Of a stretch of DNA of 64,000 nucleotides, positions 32,782 through 41,253 are shown in pieces (positions within the stretch are counted from its first letter, which is position 1; the number at the start of each line of letters is the position of its first letter). The position numbers were made by a program, and so were the translations under genes. The stretch comes from Pseudomonas reidholzensis. Its GTDB lineage: Bacteria; Pseudomonadota; Gammaproteobacteria; Pseudomonadales; Pseudomonadaceae. Location: contig NZ_UNOZ01000002.1 in the NCBI RefSeq assembly GCF_900536025.1, forward strand, positions 1-64,000, given 5' to 3'. The notes under the pieces are model-generated. The model did not search any database and was not told where the DNA came from. It worked only from the letters and a program-made list of their open reading frames with translations.

Positions 32782-34401
32782 TCAAGGCTCATCGTCGATG
32801 CGCCTTGAGCGCACCCGGCGCCCGCGGGTGATCAACTCGACGAACTGCCGGGCACTCAGCGGATGGGCGAACAACCAGCCCTGCCCGTAATTGACCCCTT
32901 CGCTGTTGAGCAGCTCCGCCTGGTCCTCGCACTCGATGCCCTCGGCGATGACCCGCAGGTGCAGGTCGTGGGCCATGCGGATGATGTGCGGGGCCACGCC
33001 GCTGCTGGCGGCATCGTGGCCAAGCGCATCGATGAACGCCTTGTCGATCTTCAGGCAGTCCACCGGCAAGGTCTGCAGGTACGCCAGGCTGCAGTAGCCG
33101 GTACCAAAATCGTCGATCAGCACCTGATGGCCGACCGCGCGCAACGCTTGCAGGTTGTCCCGGGCCACCACCACATCGATCAGGCCACGCTCGGTGACCT
33201 CGAAGGCGATCTGGCTCGCGGGCACCCGGTGGTAGGCGAGCAGTCGCGCCGCCACCGGGCCGATGCGCGGCACCATCACGTCGCAAGCGGCCAGGTTCAC
33301 CGAGATGTACAGCTGGCGGTTGGCCCGCAGCAAGTGGCCCAGCTGCTCGAGCACGCGCTGCAGGACGAAGTCGGTGATCTGGCGAATCTGCCCGGTGTTT
33401 TCCGCCAGCGGAATGAACAGGTCGGGGCTGGTCAGGGTCCCGTCCGGGCGCCGCCAGCGCACTAGCGCCTCGGCCCCAACGCAGATCCGGCTGTCGAGCT
33501 CGAAGATCGGCTGATAGAGCACCTGCAGCTCGCCGCGCTTGAGGGCGTTCTGCAGTTCGGAGCTCATCGAGCGGCGCTGCAGGATCAACTGCAGGACCAG
33601 CCAACCGATACAGATCGCCACCAGCACGCTGCCGGGGAACAGCAACCAGAGCAGGCCGTTCATCTTCAACGGCAGGCTGGCACGCGGGGCGATCAGGACA
33701 AGCTGGTAGTCCGGCGACTTGGTCGGCATGCGGTAGATCAGCCGATCACTCAGCTCGAGCAGGTCCTTGGCCGAAGGCGGCGGCCAGTTGGCAGCCGGAG
33801 GCCACGGCTGGGCCGGCCCCAGCACGGGGATCGCCCGGGTACCGTGGTCGAGCACCACCAACAGGCTGCCGCCGGGGGGCAGGTCGACCACATCGGTCAG
33901 GTGGCCGCGTGAGGTGGACACCAGAAACTGGCCGCGTCCGAGCATCAGCGCAGCGAGGTTCTCGTCAGGTTCGGTGGTGGTGTTGAGCCAGTAGCTGTAG
34001 GTCGGCCCGCGGATGTCCGGCGGCCGCAAAGGCTCGAGGGCGCGCTCGCCGCCGCGGCTGGAGCAGGCGACGCTGCCGCCCACGAACGCCGCCTCGTAGA
34101 TGAACCGCGAGTTCATGCTGACCTGCTGCAGGGCTTCCTGCATGGCCGGGTCACAGCCGCGCAAGGGCAGGGCCTGCAATTGGTCGACGCCTTCGCGCAG
34201 CTGGCCGAACACCTGCTCGAGGCGCTCCAAAAAGCGCTCGCCCTGGGCATTCATCTGCGCGGTCTCGCTTTCTTTCATCTGTTGCAGGGCGACGCCAACG
34301 CTGCCGGTGAGCAGCAGGATAGCGCTGGCCAGGGCAGCGAATGCGGCCAGTAGCCAGGGACGGTGGAAAATTTGGCGCAACCCAGCGAGGAAGGCTGACA
34401 T
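32782..34401 (-). CDS. CSS-motif EAL domain c-di-GMP phosphodiesterase
   Basis: A 539-residue protein with two transmembrane helices (about 16-40 and 250-275) enclosing a periplasmic CSS-motif domain (residues ACSSRG). A complete cytoplasmic EAL domain follows: GAEALVRWRRPDG, ISVNLAACDVM, FEVTERG, IDDFGTGYCSLAYLQTLPVD, KIDKAFIDAL, AEGIECEDQ, and GQGWLFAHPL. The catalytic residues look intact, so c-di-GMP hydrolysis is likely; CSS-type enzymes respond to periplasmic redox/DsbA status. Convergent with kinB, 6 bp apart. Confidence 0.9.
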   Translation of the reverse strand: MSAFLAGLRQIFHRPWLLAAFAALASAILLLTGSVGVALQQMKESETAQMNAQGERFLERLEQVFGQLREGVDQLQALPLRGCDPAMQEALQQVSMNSRFIYEAAFVGGSVACSSRGGERALEPLRPPDIRGPTYSYWLNTTTEPDENLAALMLGRGQFLVSTSRGHLTDVVDLPPGGSLLVVLDHGTRAIPVLGPAQPWPPAANWPPPSAKDLLELSDRLIYRMPTKSPDYQLVLIAPRASLPLKMNGLLWLLFPGSVLVAICIGWLVLQLILQRRSMSSELQNALKRGELQVLYQPIFELDSRICVGAEALVRWRRPDGTLTSPDLFIPLAENTGQIRQITDFVLQRVLEQLGHLLRANRQLYISVNLAACDVMVPRIGPVAARLLAYHRVPASQIAFEVTERGLIDVVVARDNLQALRAVGHQVLIDDFGTGYCSLAYLQTLPVDCLKIDKAFIDALGHDAASSGVAPHIIRMAHDLHLRVIAEGIECEDQAELLNSEGVNYGQGWLFAHPLSARQFVELITRGRRVRSRRIDDEP

Positions 34402-34509
34402 CTAACACATCCAGTTGATTACCAAAGGTATAGCAACTGAATGGCGATTCGGCATCGCCGTTGGGCGCATCGCCCACCGCGGGCCGCGGCTCAGCCCCGC
34501 GGCGGCGCC

Positions 34510-35286
34510 TCAGCGCCTCTGGTTGAGGACCTGCAGCAGCGCGGCGCTTTGTGCATCCGGCTGGCCATCGAAGCGCTGCGGGCGGAAGCGCATCTGGAAC
34601 GCGGCCAGCACATGCCGGGTCGCCACATCCAGTTCACCGGTCTGCTCGATGGCATAGCCGAACCGCGCCAACTGTTGCTGGTACCAGGACACGCTCGGCG
34701 GGTTGACCTCGAAGTACGCGCGCTGCCGCGCCACTGCGTTGGCCTCTGGCCAGACCCCCAGGCCCGCGTCAGCCAGGCGTTTCCAGGGGAACATCGGCCC
34801 AGGGTCGAGCTTGCGCAGCGGCGCGATGTCGCTGTGGCCAATGATGTAGCGCGGCTGGATGTGGTTACGCTGGACGATGTCCTTGAGCAGCACGATCAGC
34901 GCCTGTATCTGCGCCTCGCTGTAAGGGTGCCAGACGCGGCCGCTGGGCGTATCGGTGAAGCCCGGGTTGACGATCTCGATGCCGATCGAGGTCGAGTTGA
35001 GCCAAGTGCGGCCATCCCACTGGCTGTCGCCGGCATGCCAGGCACGCCGGCTTTCATCGACCAGTTGATAGACCTTGGCCGGGCCATCGCCGATCAGGTA
35101 GTGGCTGCTCACCTCGCCATGCGTCAGCAACGCCAGGGAGCGTTCCAGTGACGCGTTGGTGTAATGCAGCACGACGAACTGGATACGCTCGTCCTGATTG
35201 GCCGAGACCTGGCTGCGGTCGATCCGCGGGCCACTGCTGCATCCGCTCAAAAGCACCAGGAGCAACGCTGTGAAGAGTGTTTTCAT
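34510..35286 (-). CDS. ampDh2: Outer-membrane N-acetylmuramoyl-L-alanine amidase (AmpDh2/AmiD type)
   Basis: A 258-residue lipoprotein; the lipobox LLSGC follows MKTLFTALLLV. The amidase_2 zinc ligands are visible in FVVLHYTNAS, SIGIEIVNPG and YIIGHSDIAPLRKLDPGPMF. A C-terminal peptidoglycan-binding domain (LARFGYAIEQTGELDVATRH) completes the AmiD/AmpDh2 layout. It cleaves the amide bond between MurNAc and L-Ala in the periplasm or outer membrane. The start is set by the signal peptide; a Met 6 codons upstream (35304) is also possible and neither has a strong ribosome binding site. The gene order next to KinB/DgcH matches P. aeruginosa PA5485. Confidence 0.88.
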   Translation of the reverse strand: MKTLFTALLLVLLSGCSSGPRIDRSQVSANQDERIQFVVLHYTNASLERSLALLTHGEVSSHYLIGDGPAKVYQLVDESRRAWHAGDSQWDGRTWLNSTSIGIEIVNPGFTDTPSGRVWHPYSEAQIQALIVLLKDIVQRNHIQPRYIIGHSDIAPLRKLDPGPMFPWKRLADAGLGVWPEANAVARQRAYFEVNPPSVSWYQQQLARFGYAIEQTGELDVATRHVLAAFQMRFRPQRFDGQPDAQSAALLQVLNQRR

Positions 35287-35401
35287 CAAAAGAGAGCACG
35301 TCATGAGAGGCCGACATTGTCGCTACAGTATAACGTGCTGCCCCACGAACGCTTGCAGGAAAGGCCCGCAAAGTGTTGCGGGCCTTGGCCAGCCGCACGC
35401 G

Positions 35402-37444
35402 CTAGCCTTGCTCCACGCGGTTGCGGCCGAGGTCCTTGGCGCGGTACAGCGCGGCGTCGGCACGCTTGAGCACCTGGTCACCCCGCTCCCCGGCGCGGAA
35501 CGCACTCAGGCCGATCGAGGCGGTGATCACCACCCGCTCGCCCTTGAAGTGGAACGGGCAGGCTTCGATCGCGGCGCGCAGGACTTCGGCAACCTGGCTA
35601 CCAGCAGCCGGTGACGTCTGCGGCAACAGCAGGACAAACTCCTCGCCCCCAAAGCGGGCGATGAAATCACGGCCGCGCAGGCGCTTGCGCAACTGGTCGG
35701 CAACGATCTTCAAGACCTTGTCCCCGGCGAGATGACCGTAGCTGTCGTTGATGCGCTTGAAGTGGTCGAGGTCGAGGATCGCCATCGACAGATGGCCGCC
35801 ATTTTCTTGCCAGTCGAGCACTTCGCGCTCGACCTGCTCGGACCATGCGGCGCGGTTGGGCAGGCCGGTCAAGGGGTCGATCAGGGCCTTCTGGCGCTGC
35901 TCTTCAAGGTGCTCGCGGTAGCCAAGCGCCTCCTGCTCCATGTTCGCCACCCGCTCGGCCAAACCGTGCAGGCGCCCGGCCAGCTCCTGCTCGCGGCGGT
36001 CACGCTCCTGCTGGTGGTCGTCGATGGTCACCAGCAGGCCTTCGAGGCGGTTGTCCAGGATGTGCTTGAGGCTGTCCAGGTCAGCAGCGCCCTGGACGCT
36101 GCTTTGCAGGCCATCGACCTGTTCGCGCAGCTGGCTGTCCAGCTCACGTGCGGCGCAACTGTTGTCGGCATGGCCGGCGCTGGCTTCGTGCAGGTGGCTC
36201 TGGAAGGTTTCCAGGCGTTCGTTGAGTTGCTGCAGATAGGCTTCGAACTCGTGCTGGCCGCTGTCGGTGATGGCCAGCATGAGCACCGCCAGGTCATCCA
36301 GTACCGGGATCAGCTCATACCAGTTCAACCCACGGGCCACCCGCTCGCGCATCTCCAGGGCCTGGGCCTTGTGCCGCTCGGGCAGGCTCAGGTCGTCGAG
36401 CAGGCCGATCAGGGTGTGCTCGATGTGCACGGCCACTTGACTGTAGGGCGGCTCGACGGCATCGGGGAGGGCGTAGGGGCCATCCTCGCCGTCCAGCAAC
36501 TCGCTGTCGGTGTCTGTCGCTGCTAGCGGCTGAGGCTCATCGGGCGCGTCAGGCGCGAGCGCGTCCGGCTCGACGTCGGCCGCTACCGGCGCTTCTGGCT
36601 CGATAGCCTCTTCAACAACGGTGACGCGCGGCGGCTCGGGCTCGATAGCCTCGACCAGCGCCGGCCCCGAAGGCTCCTCAGCTGGCTCGGGTGCCAGGGC
36701 CAGCGGCTCTGCCACTGCAGCGGCAGCGGGCTGCTCGGCCTGAGTCACCGGCGCGGGCGGTGCCTCGTTGGCAACCGCAGGGGCAGGGGTGCTGGCCACG
36801 GGCGAAGCGGGCAGGGGCTGTAGCTCGTCTGACTCGGCAGCGCGGTCACTCACCTGGCCAGGCGCTGGCGCAGCAGCGGCCGCTGGCTTGGCTTCATCGG
36901 CATCCGCGCGCGGATCGCTGTCGGCCTTGCCGAACAACCGTTGCAGGAAGCCGGGGCGTTCGCCTTCCTCGGGTTGTTGCAGAAGGGTCAGGGCCTTGCC
37001 CTGCAAGCCACTGAGCTCGCCCAGCAACGGCGGCAGGTCGCGCGACTGGCTGACGCCACCGTCGAGCTTCTTCGCCAGCTTCTTCAGCGGCCGCGCGACT
37101 TCACCGGACAGCGGCAGCGCTTGCAGTTGAGCGACCAGCGAGGTCAAGGCATCGCTGACCTGGTTCATCCGCGTTTCGCGACGCTGCTCGGAGTCGAGCA
37201 CGGCCTTTTCCAGGCGCGGGATCAGGTTGGCCAGCCCGGCGTCCATGTTGTCGCCGCGGATGACCTCGCGCATTTCCTTCATGCACTGGTCGACCGCCTT
37301 GTCGCTGCCTTCGGCCGCCAGGGTACTGCGCACCAGGCCACGACGCAGCAGGTCGAGCCGGGCGTCCCAACGACGCTCGAGCTTTTCCTGCTGTTCGATG
37401 CTTTTAAGGTATTTTTCCTTCCAACGATCGGCGTCGTCTGTCAT
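35402..37444 (-). CDS. dgcH: GGDEF diguanylate cyclase (DgcH type)
   Basis: A 680-residue cytoplasmic protein with no transmembrane helix. An N-terminal helical region (about 1-150) is followed by a long Pro/Ala/Glu-rich low-complexity linker (about 170-320), a second helical coiled-coil region (about 330-490) and a C-terminal GGDEF domain with an intact RFGGEEFVLLLPQ active site. It makes c-di-GMP. The ATG at 37444 is chosen over one nine codons upstream because GGA precedes it and the leader PSPSVDPG is not conserved-looking. Synteny with ampDh2, dsbA and cc4 matches P. aeruginosa PA5487. Confidence 0.85.
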   Translation of the reverse strand: MTDDADRWKEKYLKSIEQQEKLERRWDARLDLLRRGLVRSTLAAEGSDKAVDQCMKEMREVIRGDNMDAGLANLIPRLEKAVLDSEQRRETRMNQVSDALTSLVAQLQALPLSGEVARPLKKLAKKLDGGVSQSRDLPPLLGELSGLQGKALTLLQQPEEGERPGFLQRLFGKADSDPRADADEAKPAAAAAPAPGQVSDRAAESDELQPLPASPVASTPAPAVANEAPPAPVTQAEQPAAAAVAEPLALAPEPAEEPSGPALVEAIEPEPPRVTVVEEAIEPEAPVAADVEPDALAPDAPDEPQPLAATDTDSELLDGEDGPYALPDAVEPPYSQVAVHIEHTLIGLLDDLSLPERHKAQALEMRERVARGLNWYELIPVLDDLAVLMLAITDSGQHEFEAYLQQLNERLETFQSHLHEASAGHADNSCAARELDSQLREQVDGLQSSVQGAADLDSLKHILDNRLEGLLVTIDDHQQERDRREQELAGRLHGLAERVANMEQEALGYREHLEEQRQKALIDPLTGLPNRAAWSEQVEREVLDWQENGGHLSMAILDLDHFKRINDSYGHLAGDKVLKIVADQLRKRLRGRDFIARFGGEEFVLLLPQTSPAAGSQVAEVLRAAIEACPFHFKGERVVITASIGLSAFRAGERGDQVLKRADAALYRAKDLGRNRVEQG

Positions 37445-37471
37445 GCCCGGATCCACTGAGGGTGATGGCAA

Positions 37472-38326
37472 TTAGCTCAAAGCCGGCAGCGTATCCACAG
37501 TCAGGGCGTCAGGCAATCGAATCTCGACGGCAACGGGAAGGTGATCGGAAATCGGCTGGGCCAGGACCTCGACCCGCTCCAGGGTCAGGCTCGGGCTGAG
37601 CAGGATGTGGTCCAGGCAACGCTGCGGTCGCCAGCTGGGGAAGGTGGCTTCGACCTGCGGCGCGATCAGGCCCAGGTCACGCAGCGGGGAGTGCTCGAGC
37701 AGGTCGTTGGCATGGGTGTTCATGTCGCCCATCAGCACCTGGTGGCGATAGCCGCCGATCAGCTCGCGGATGTAGCTCAACTGCAGGGCGCGGGTCTTGG
37801 CGCCGAGGGCGAGGTGCATCATCACCACGATCAACGCGTCCTTGCCCTCACCGAAGCGCACCAGGATCGCCCCACGACCGGCAGGGCCGGGCAGCGGATG
37901 GTCTTCCAGCTGGTGCGGCTTGAGCCGGCTGAGTACGCCGTTGCTGTGCTGGGCAAAGCGCCCCAGGTTGCGGTTGAGCTGCTGGTACCAGTAAGGGAAG
38001 GCGCCGAGGTGGGCCAGGTGCTCGACCTGGTTGACGTAGCCTGAGCGCAGGCTGCCACCGTCGACTTCCTGCAGCGCGACCAGGTCGAAGTCGCTGAGCA
38101 GCGCGCCGATCTTCTGCAGGTTGCCGGCCCGCCCGGTGTGCGGCAGCAGGTGCTGCCAGCTGCGGGTCAGGTAATGGCGGTAGCGCTCGGTACTGATGCC
38201 GACCTGGATATTGAAACTGAGCAGCCGCAGTCGACCATCCTCTGGCAGGCCAGGGGCCTGCAGATGATGCTCGTTGACCTGCGGCTGGTGCAGGCCAACA
38301 CCCCGGGTGGAGCGCAAGCGAGCCAT
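37472..38326 (-). CDS. Endonuclease/exonuclease/phosphatase (EEP) family protein
   Basis: A 284-residue EEP/DNase I-like protein. Conserved motifs are LLSFNIQVGIS (N-terminal Asn), LVALQEVDGGSLRSGY (metal-binding Glu), VVMMHLALG, LMGDMNTHAND and the C-terminal SDHLPVAVEI (Asp-His pair). It has no signal peptide and is predicted cytoplasmic. The substrate could be a phosphodiester or phospholipid; none is assigned. It lies between dgcH (27 bp) and dsbA (11 bp) on the same strand, likely in one transcription unit. Confidence 0.87.
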   Translation of the reverse strand: MARLRSTRGVGLHQPQVNEHHLQAPGLPEDGRLRLLSFNIQVGISTERYRHYLTRSWQHLLPHTGRAGNLQKIGALLSDFDLVALQEVDGGSLRSGYVNQVEHLAHLGAFPYWYQQLNRNLGRFAQHSNGVLSRLKPHQLEDHPLPGPAGRGAILVRFGEGKDALIVVMMHLALGAKTRALQLSYIRELIGGYRHQVLMGDMNTHANDLLEHSPLRDLGLIAPQVEATFPSWRPQRCLDHILLSPSLTLERVEVLAQPISDHLPVAVEIRLPDALTVDTLPALS

Positions 38327-38337
38327 GGGTTCGCCGC

Positions 38338-38973
38338 TTACTTAGCGGCGCGCTCCTTGGCGATCAGCTGGTCGGCGACGTTGAGGACGCCGTCCGGACC
38401 GCCGGCGGTGCCCAGGTCGAAGCGGTACTTGCCGTTGACCACCATGCTCGGTACGCCGGTGATTTCGTACTTCTTCGCCAGCTCTTTGGCCTTTTGCACC
38501 TGGCCTTTGATCGCGAAGGAGTTGAAGGTGGCGAGGAACTTGTCCTTGTCGACGCCCTGAGTGGCGAGGAACTCGGCCATGTCATCAGGCTTGACCAGCT
38601 GCTTGTGCTGGTTCTGGATCGCATCGAACACCGCAGCGTGGACCTTGTGCTCGACGCCCATGGCTTCGAGGGTCAGGAACATCTGCCCGTGGGCATCCCA
38701 TGGGCCGCCGAACATGGCAGGGATGCGCACGAAGTTGACGTCGGCCGGAAGTTTTTCAGCCCATGGATTGATGGTCGGTTCGAAGTGGTAGCAGTGCGGG
38801 CAGCCGTACCAGAACAGCTCGACGACTTCGATCTTGCCTGGCTTGGACACCGGGACCGGGTTGCTCAGCTCGATATACTGCGTGCCGGCTACGGCAGGCT
38901 CGGCGGCCTGGACGGCGGTCATACCGAATACGCTGGCGGCGACCAGCGCAGCGCTGAGAATCAGTTTACGCAT
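38338..38973 (-). CDS. dsbA: Thiol:disulfide interchange protein DsbA
   Basis: A 211-residue periplasmic oxidoreductase with signal peptide MRKLILSAALVAASVFGMTA (cleavage AQA-A). The thioredoxin-fold active site is WYGCPHCYHFEP (Cys58, Cys61), and the cis-proline loop is TGVPSMVVNG. It introduces disulfide bonds into exported proteins. Near-consensus length for Pseudomonas DsbA. Downstream of cc4 on the same strand with a terminator in between, so probably has its own promoter. Confidence 0.96.
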   Translation of the reverse strand: MRKLILSAALVAASVFGMTAVQAAEPAVAGTQYIELSNPVPVSKPGKIEVVELFWYGCPHCYHFEPTINPWAEKLPADVNFVRIPAMFGGPWDAHGQMFLTLEAMGVEHKVHAAVFDAIQNQHKQLVKPDDMAEFLATQGVDKDKFLATFNSFAIKGQVQKAKELAKKYEITGVPSMVVNGKYRFDLGTAGGPDGVLNVADQLIAKERAAK

Positions 38974-39069
38974 GCTTTACTCCTGAGCAGTCATTGGTCG
39001 CCTCGACGCGACCAGTGCTGTGACCGGTCGGGAAGGGCTCGAGTTCTGTAGTGTAACGGCTACGGACAG

Positions 39070-39096
39070 AAAAAAGGGCGGTCCGGGCCGCCCTTT
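39070..39096 (-). terminator. Rho-independent terminator after cc4
   Basis: On the minus strand, AAAGGGCGG-loop-CCGCCCTTTTTT lies 50 nt after the cytochrome c4 stop. Confidence 0.9.
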
Positions 39097-39145
39097 CATC
39101 TTCGGTCATCGACCATTAACTGAGTGTTAAAGCCGCTTCGGCGCC

Positions 39146-39763
39146 TCAGTGCAGGCCTTGGATATAGCTGGCCAGCGCCTCGATATCCTTGTTGCTGAGC
39201 TTGCCGGCGATGGTACGCATGGTCATCGCGTCACCGTCGTTGGTCCGCTCGCCCTCACGGAAGTCGGTCAGCTGCTTGGTGACGTAGGTGGCATGCTGCC
39301 CGCTCAGGTGGGGGAAGCCTGCCAAGGCAATGCCGGCACCGTTCGGCGAGTGGCAACCAATGCAGGCGGGCATGCCTTTTTCCAGGTCGCCGCCATTGAA
39401 CAGGGCCCGGCCGCGCTCGACCAGCTTGGGATCAGCGGCGCCGACACTGCCCTTCTGGCTGGAGAAGTAGGCGGCGATATCCGCCAGGTCCTGCTCGCTG
39501 AAGGGCTCGAGCATGCCGGTCATTTCCAGCACGGTACGCTTGCCGGACTTGATGTCATGCAGCTGTTTTTCAAGGTAGCGCTCGCCCTGGCCGGCGAGTT
39601 TCGGGAAGTTTGGCGCCAGGCTGTTTCCGTCAGGGTTGTGGCAGGCACCACAGATGGCGGTCTTCGCCTGACCGGCGGCAGCATCGCCTTTGATAGGGTC
39701 CGCAGCATTGGCCGCACCTGCAACCCCCATGGTCAACAGCAGACTCACGAATAGTTTGTTCAT
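39146..39763 (-). CDS. cc4: Cytochrome c4
   Basis: A 205-residue dihaem periplasmic cytochrome with signal peptide MNKLFVSLLLTMGVAGAANA. Two CxxCH sites are seen: CGACH (Cys38-His42) and CIGCH (about residue 135), each in a class I cytochrome c fold with distal Met ligands (LEMTGMLEPFS; GDAMTMRTIA). It donates electrons to terminal oxidases. It lies 31 bp downstream of the c5-type cytochrome gene on the same strand, so the two are likely co-transcribed. Confidence 0.95.
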   Translation of the reverse strand: MNKLFVSLLLTMGVAGAANAADPIKGDAAAGQAKTAICGACHNPDGNSLAPNFPKLAGQGERYLEKQLHDIKSGKRTVLEMTGMLEPFSEQDLADIAAYFSSQKGSVGAADPKLVERGRALFNGGDLEKGMPACIGCHSPNGAGIALAGFPHLSGQHATYVTKQLTDFREGERTNDGDAMTMRTIAGKLSNKDIEALASYIQGLH

Positions 39764-39794
39764 CAGCTAATCCAACACGGCTAAGGGTGAAATG

Positions 39795-40166
39795 TTATGT
39801 ATCGGGACTGCCGCTCATCCAGAGAATGACCAAACGGTAGTCCTCGGTACTGCAGTCCCTGCACAATCCACGCGGCGGCATAGCCTTGAAACCCTGTGTA
39901 ACATGCGCGACCAATACATCCACACCTTGCGCCAGCCTTGGCTCCCAGGCCGCGGAATCACCCCGTTTGGGTGCCTGCGGCAACTGCCCGGCGTGACAGG
40001 CCGCACAGCTGCGGTTGTACAACGCCTCGGGATCCTGTGTAGCCTGTGCGCTGAAAAACGGTAGGAACATACCGAAAGCCAGTAGCCATTTCGCCTTGCG
40101 GAACGACCTTTCAGGGTTGGGGGCCGCGCTGCGTTCTATTGCGCGAGCTAATGTTCGACACCCCAT
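39795..40166 (-). CDS. Cytochrome c5-type protein
   Basis: A 123-residue monohaem cytochrome. The haem site is CAACH (Cys54-His58) and the C-terminal [10 protein letters not shown] motif has the distal Met and the Cys pair typical of cytochrome c5. A transmembrane/signal helix ([17 protein letters not shown]) follows an unusual ~24-residue positively charged leader ([20 protein letters not shown]). The ATG at 40166 has AGGAGA 6 nt upstream; without it the signal helix would start near residue 23. Upstream of cc4, it may act in the same electron-transfer chain. Confidence 0.85.
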   Translation of the reverse strand: MGCRTLARAIERSAAPNPERSFRKAKWLLAFGMFLPFFSAQATQDPEALYNRSCAACHAGQLPQAPKRGDSAAWEPRLAQGVDVLVAHVTQGFKAMPPRGLCRDCSTEDYRLVILWMSGSPDT

Positions 40167-40281
40167 GTGCGCTCTCCTTCGCTGGGAGAATGCACACACA
40201 AAAACTGGGGCATTATATACTTCCGTCCTCCAAACGGAAACGACACTGCCTGGATTAGGCAACACCCACATCGGATATCCC

Positions 40282-40914
40282 ATGCAAGTCAAGAACCCCA
40301 TCCTCGGCCTCTGCCAGAAAGCCACATTCGCCCTTAGCGCCGCCAAGGTCGAACAATGCCCGGAAGACCAGGGTTACGAGGTGGCTTTCGCCGGCCGTTC
40401 CAACGCCGGTAAATCCAGCGCCCTCAACACCCTGACCCATGCCAGCCTGGCGCGAACCTCGAAAACCCCGGGGCGCACCCAGCTGTTGAATTTCTTCAGT
40501 CTGGACGATGAACGGCGTTTGGTCGACTTGCCGGGCTACGGTTATGCGAAAGTGCCGATCCCGCTCAAGCAGCACTGGCAGCGCCACCTCGAGGCCTACC
40601 TGGGCGGGCGTGAGTGCCTGCGCGGGATCATCCTGATGATGGACGTGCGCCATCCGATGACCGACTTCGACAAGATGATGCTCGACTGGGCCAAAGCCAG
40701 CGGCATGGCCATGCACATCCTGCTGACCAAGGCCGACAAGCTGACCTTTGGCGCGGCGAAGAACACCTTGCTCAAGGTGCAGGCCGAAATCCGCAAGGGT
40801 TGGGGTGATACCGCGTCGATCCAGCTGTTCTCGGCGCCCAAGCGCCAGGGCCTGGAAGAGGCCTATGCGGTGTTGGCGGGCTGGATGGCGCTGGAAGACA
40901 AGCCGGCCGAGTAA
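40282..40914 (+). CDS. engB: Ribosome biogenesis GTPase EngB (YihA/YsxC)
   Basis: A 210-residue TRAFAC GTPase. G1 is [15 protein letters not shown]2 contains the GRTQLLNFF threonine, G3 is DLPGYGYA, G4 LLTKADKL and G5 LFSAPKRQ. It acts in late assembly of the 50S ribosomal subunit. The ATG at 40282 is supported by alignment with the family start ([20 protein letters not shown]). It is divergent from the cytochrome genes and convergent with polA; the gap to polA holds a predicted small RNA. Confidence 0.95.
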   Translation: MQVKNPILGLCQKATFALSAAKVEQCPEDQGYEVAFAGRSNAGKSSALNTLTHASLARTSKTPGRTQLLNFFSLDDERRLVDLPGYGYAKVPIPLKQHWQRHLEAYLGGRECLRGIILMMDVRHPMTDFDKMMLDWAKASGMAMHILLTKADKLTFGAAKNTLLKVQAEIRKGWGDTASIQLFSAPKRQGLEEAYAVLAGWMALEDKPAE

Positions 40915-40974
40915 GCCGTTGCCGTGCTGGGGCTGCGCGATGGCCCCAGCGATCCGGATACTCGAATCGCAGGC

Positions 40975-41105
40975 AAAAAAAACCCCGGACTTCGTATGGG
41001 GAGGGGGAAGTTCGGGGTTCAAGTCTGGACCGCTAGGGCGGGGTCCAGGTATCTGCCAACACTTAACACAACATAGGAGCATCGAAGGGCTTCACCAGCC
41101 ATTCA
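40975..41105 (-). ncRNA. ersA: Probable ErsA small RNA (Spot 42-position sRNA)
   Basis: Predicted 131-nt transcript between polA and engB, on the polA strand, the position of ErsA in P. aeruginosa and Spot 42 in E. coli. A sigma-22-like promoter precedes it (see next entry) and it ends in a Rho-independent terminator: AACCCCGaACTTC, loop, GAAGTcCGGGGTT then a run of eight T (40975-41019). The terminator loop contains CCCCCTCCCC, which could pair with Shine-Dalgarno sequences as known for ErsA. ErsA regulates exopolysaccharide and porin mRNAs with Hfq in P. aeruginosa. Identity is inferred from synteny, length, promoter and terminator. Confidence 0.7.
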
Positions 41106-41110
41106 GTACC

Positions 41111-41139
41111 TCTGAGTCCCGCTTCACCGGTTTAGTTCC
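41111..41139 (-). promoter_or_regulatory. Sigma-22 (AlgT/RpoE)-like promoter of ersA
   Basis: On the minus strand, GGAACTA (41133-41139), 17-bp spacer, TCAGA (41111-41115), close to the AlgT/RpoE consensus GAACTT-N16/17-TCtgA. Transcription would start near 41105, giving a transcript of about 131 nt ending at the terminator. Confidence 0.6.
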
Positions 41140-41148
41140 GACGCCCTG

Positions 41149-41169
41149 GAAACTATTTGCGATAGTTTC
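41149..41169. promoter_or_regulatory. Palindrome upstream of ersA
   Basis: GAAACTAT-TTGCG-ATAGTTTC, a perfect 8-bp inverted repeat, lies 10 bp upstream of the ersA -35 and about 85 bp past the polA stop. It could be a regulatory site or part of the polA 3' end; it has no U tract. Confidence 0.45.
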
Positions 41170-41253
41170 ATGAAACAGCGCAACTAATGGCTTGGAGCCA
41201 GCAGCGGATCCACGGCACCACGCCACAGATCCTACGCTTTTCGCGCAATGCGT

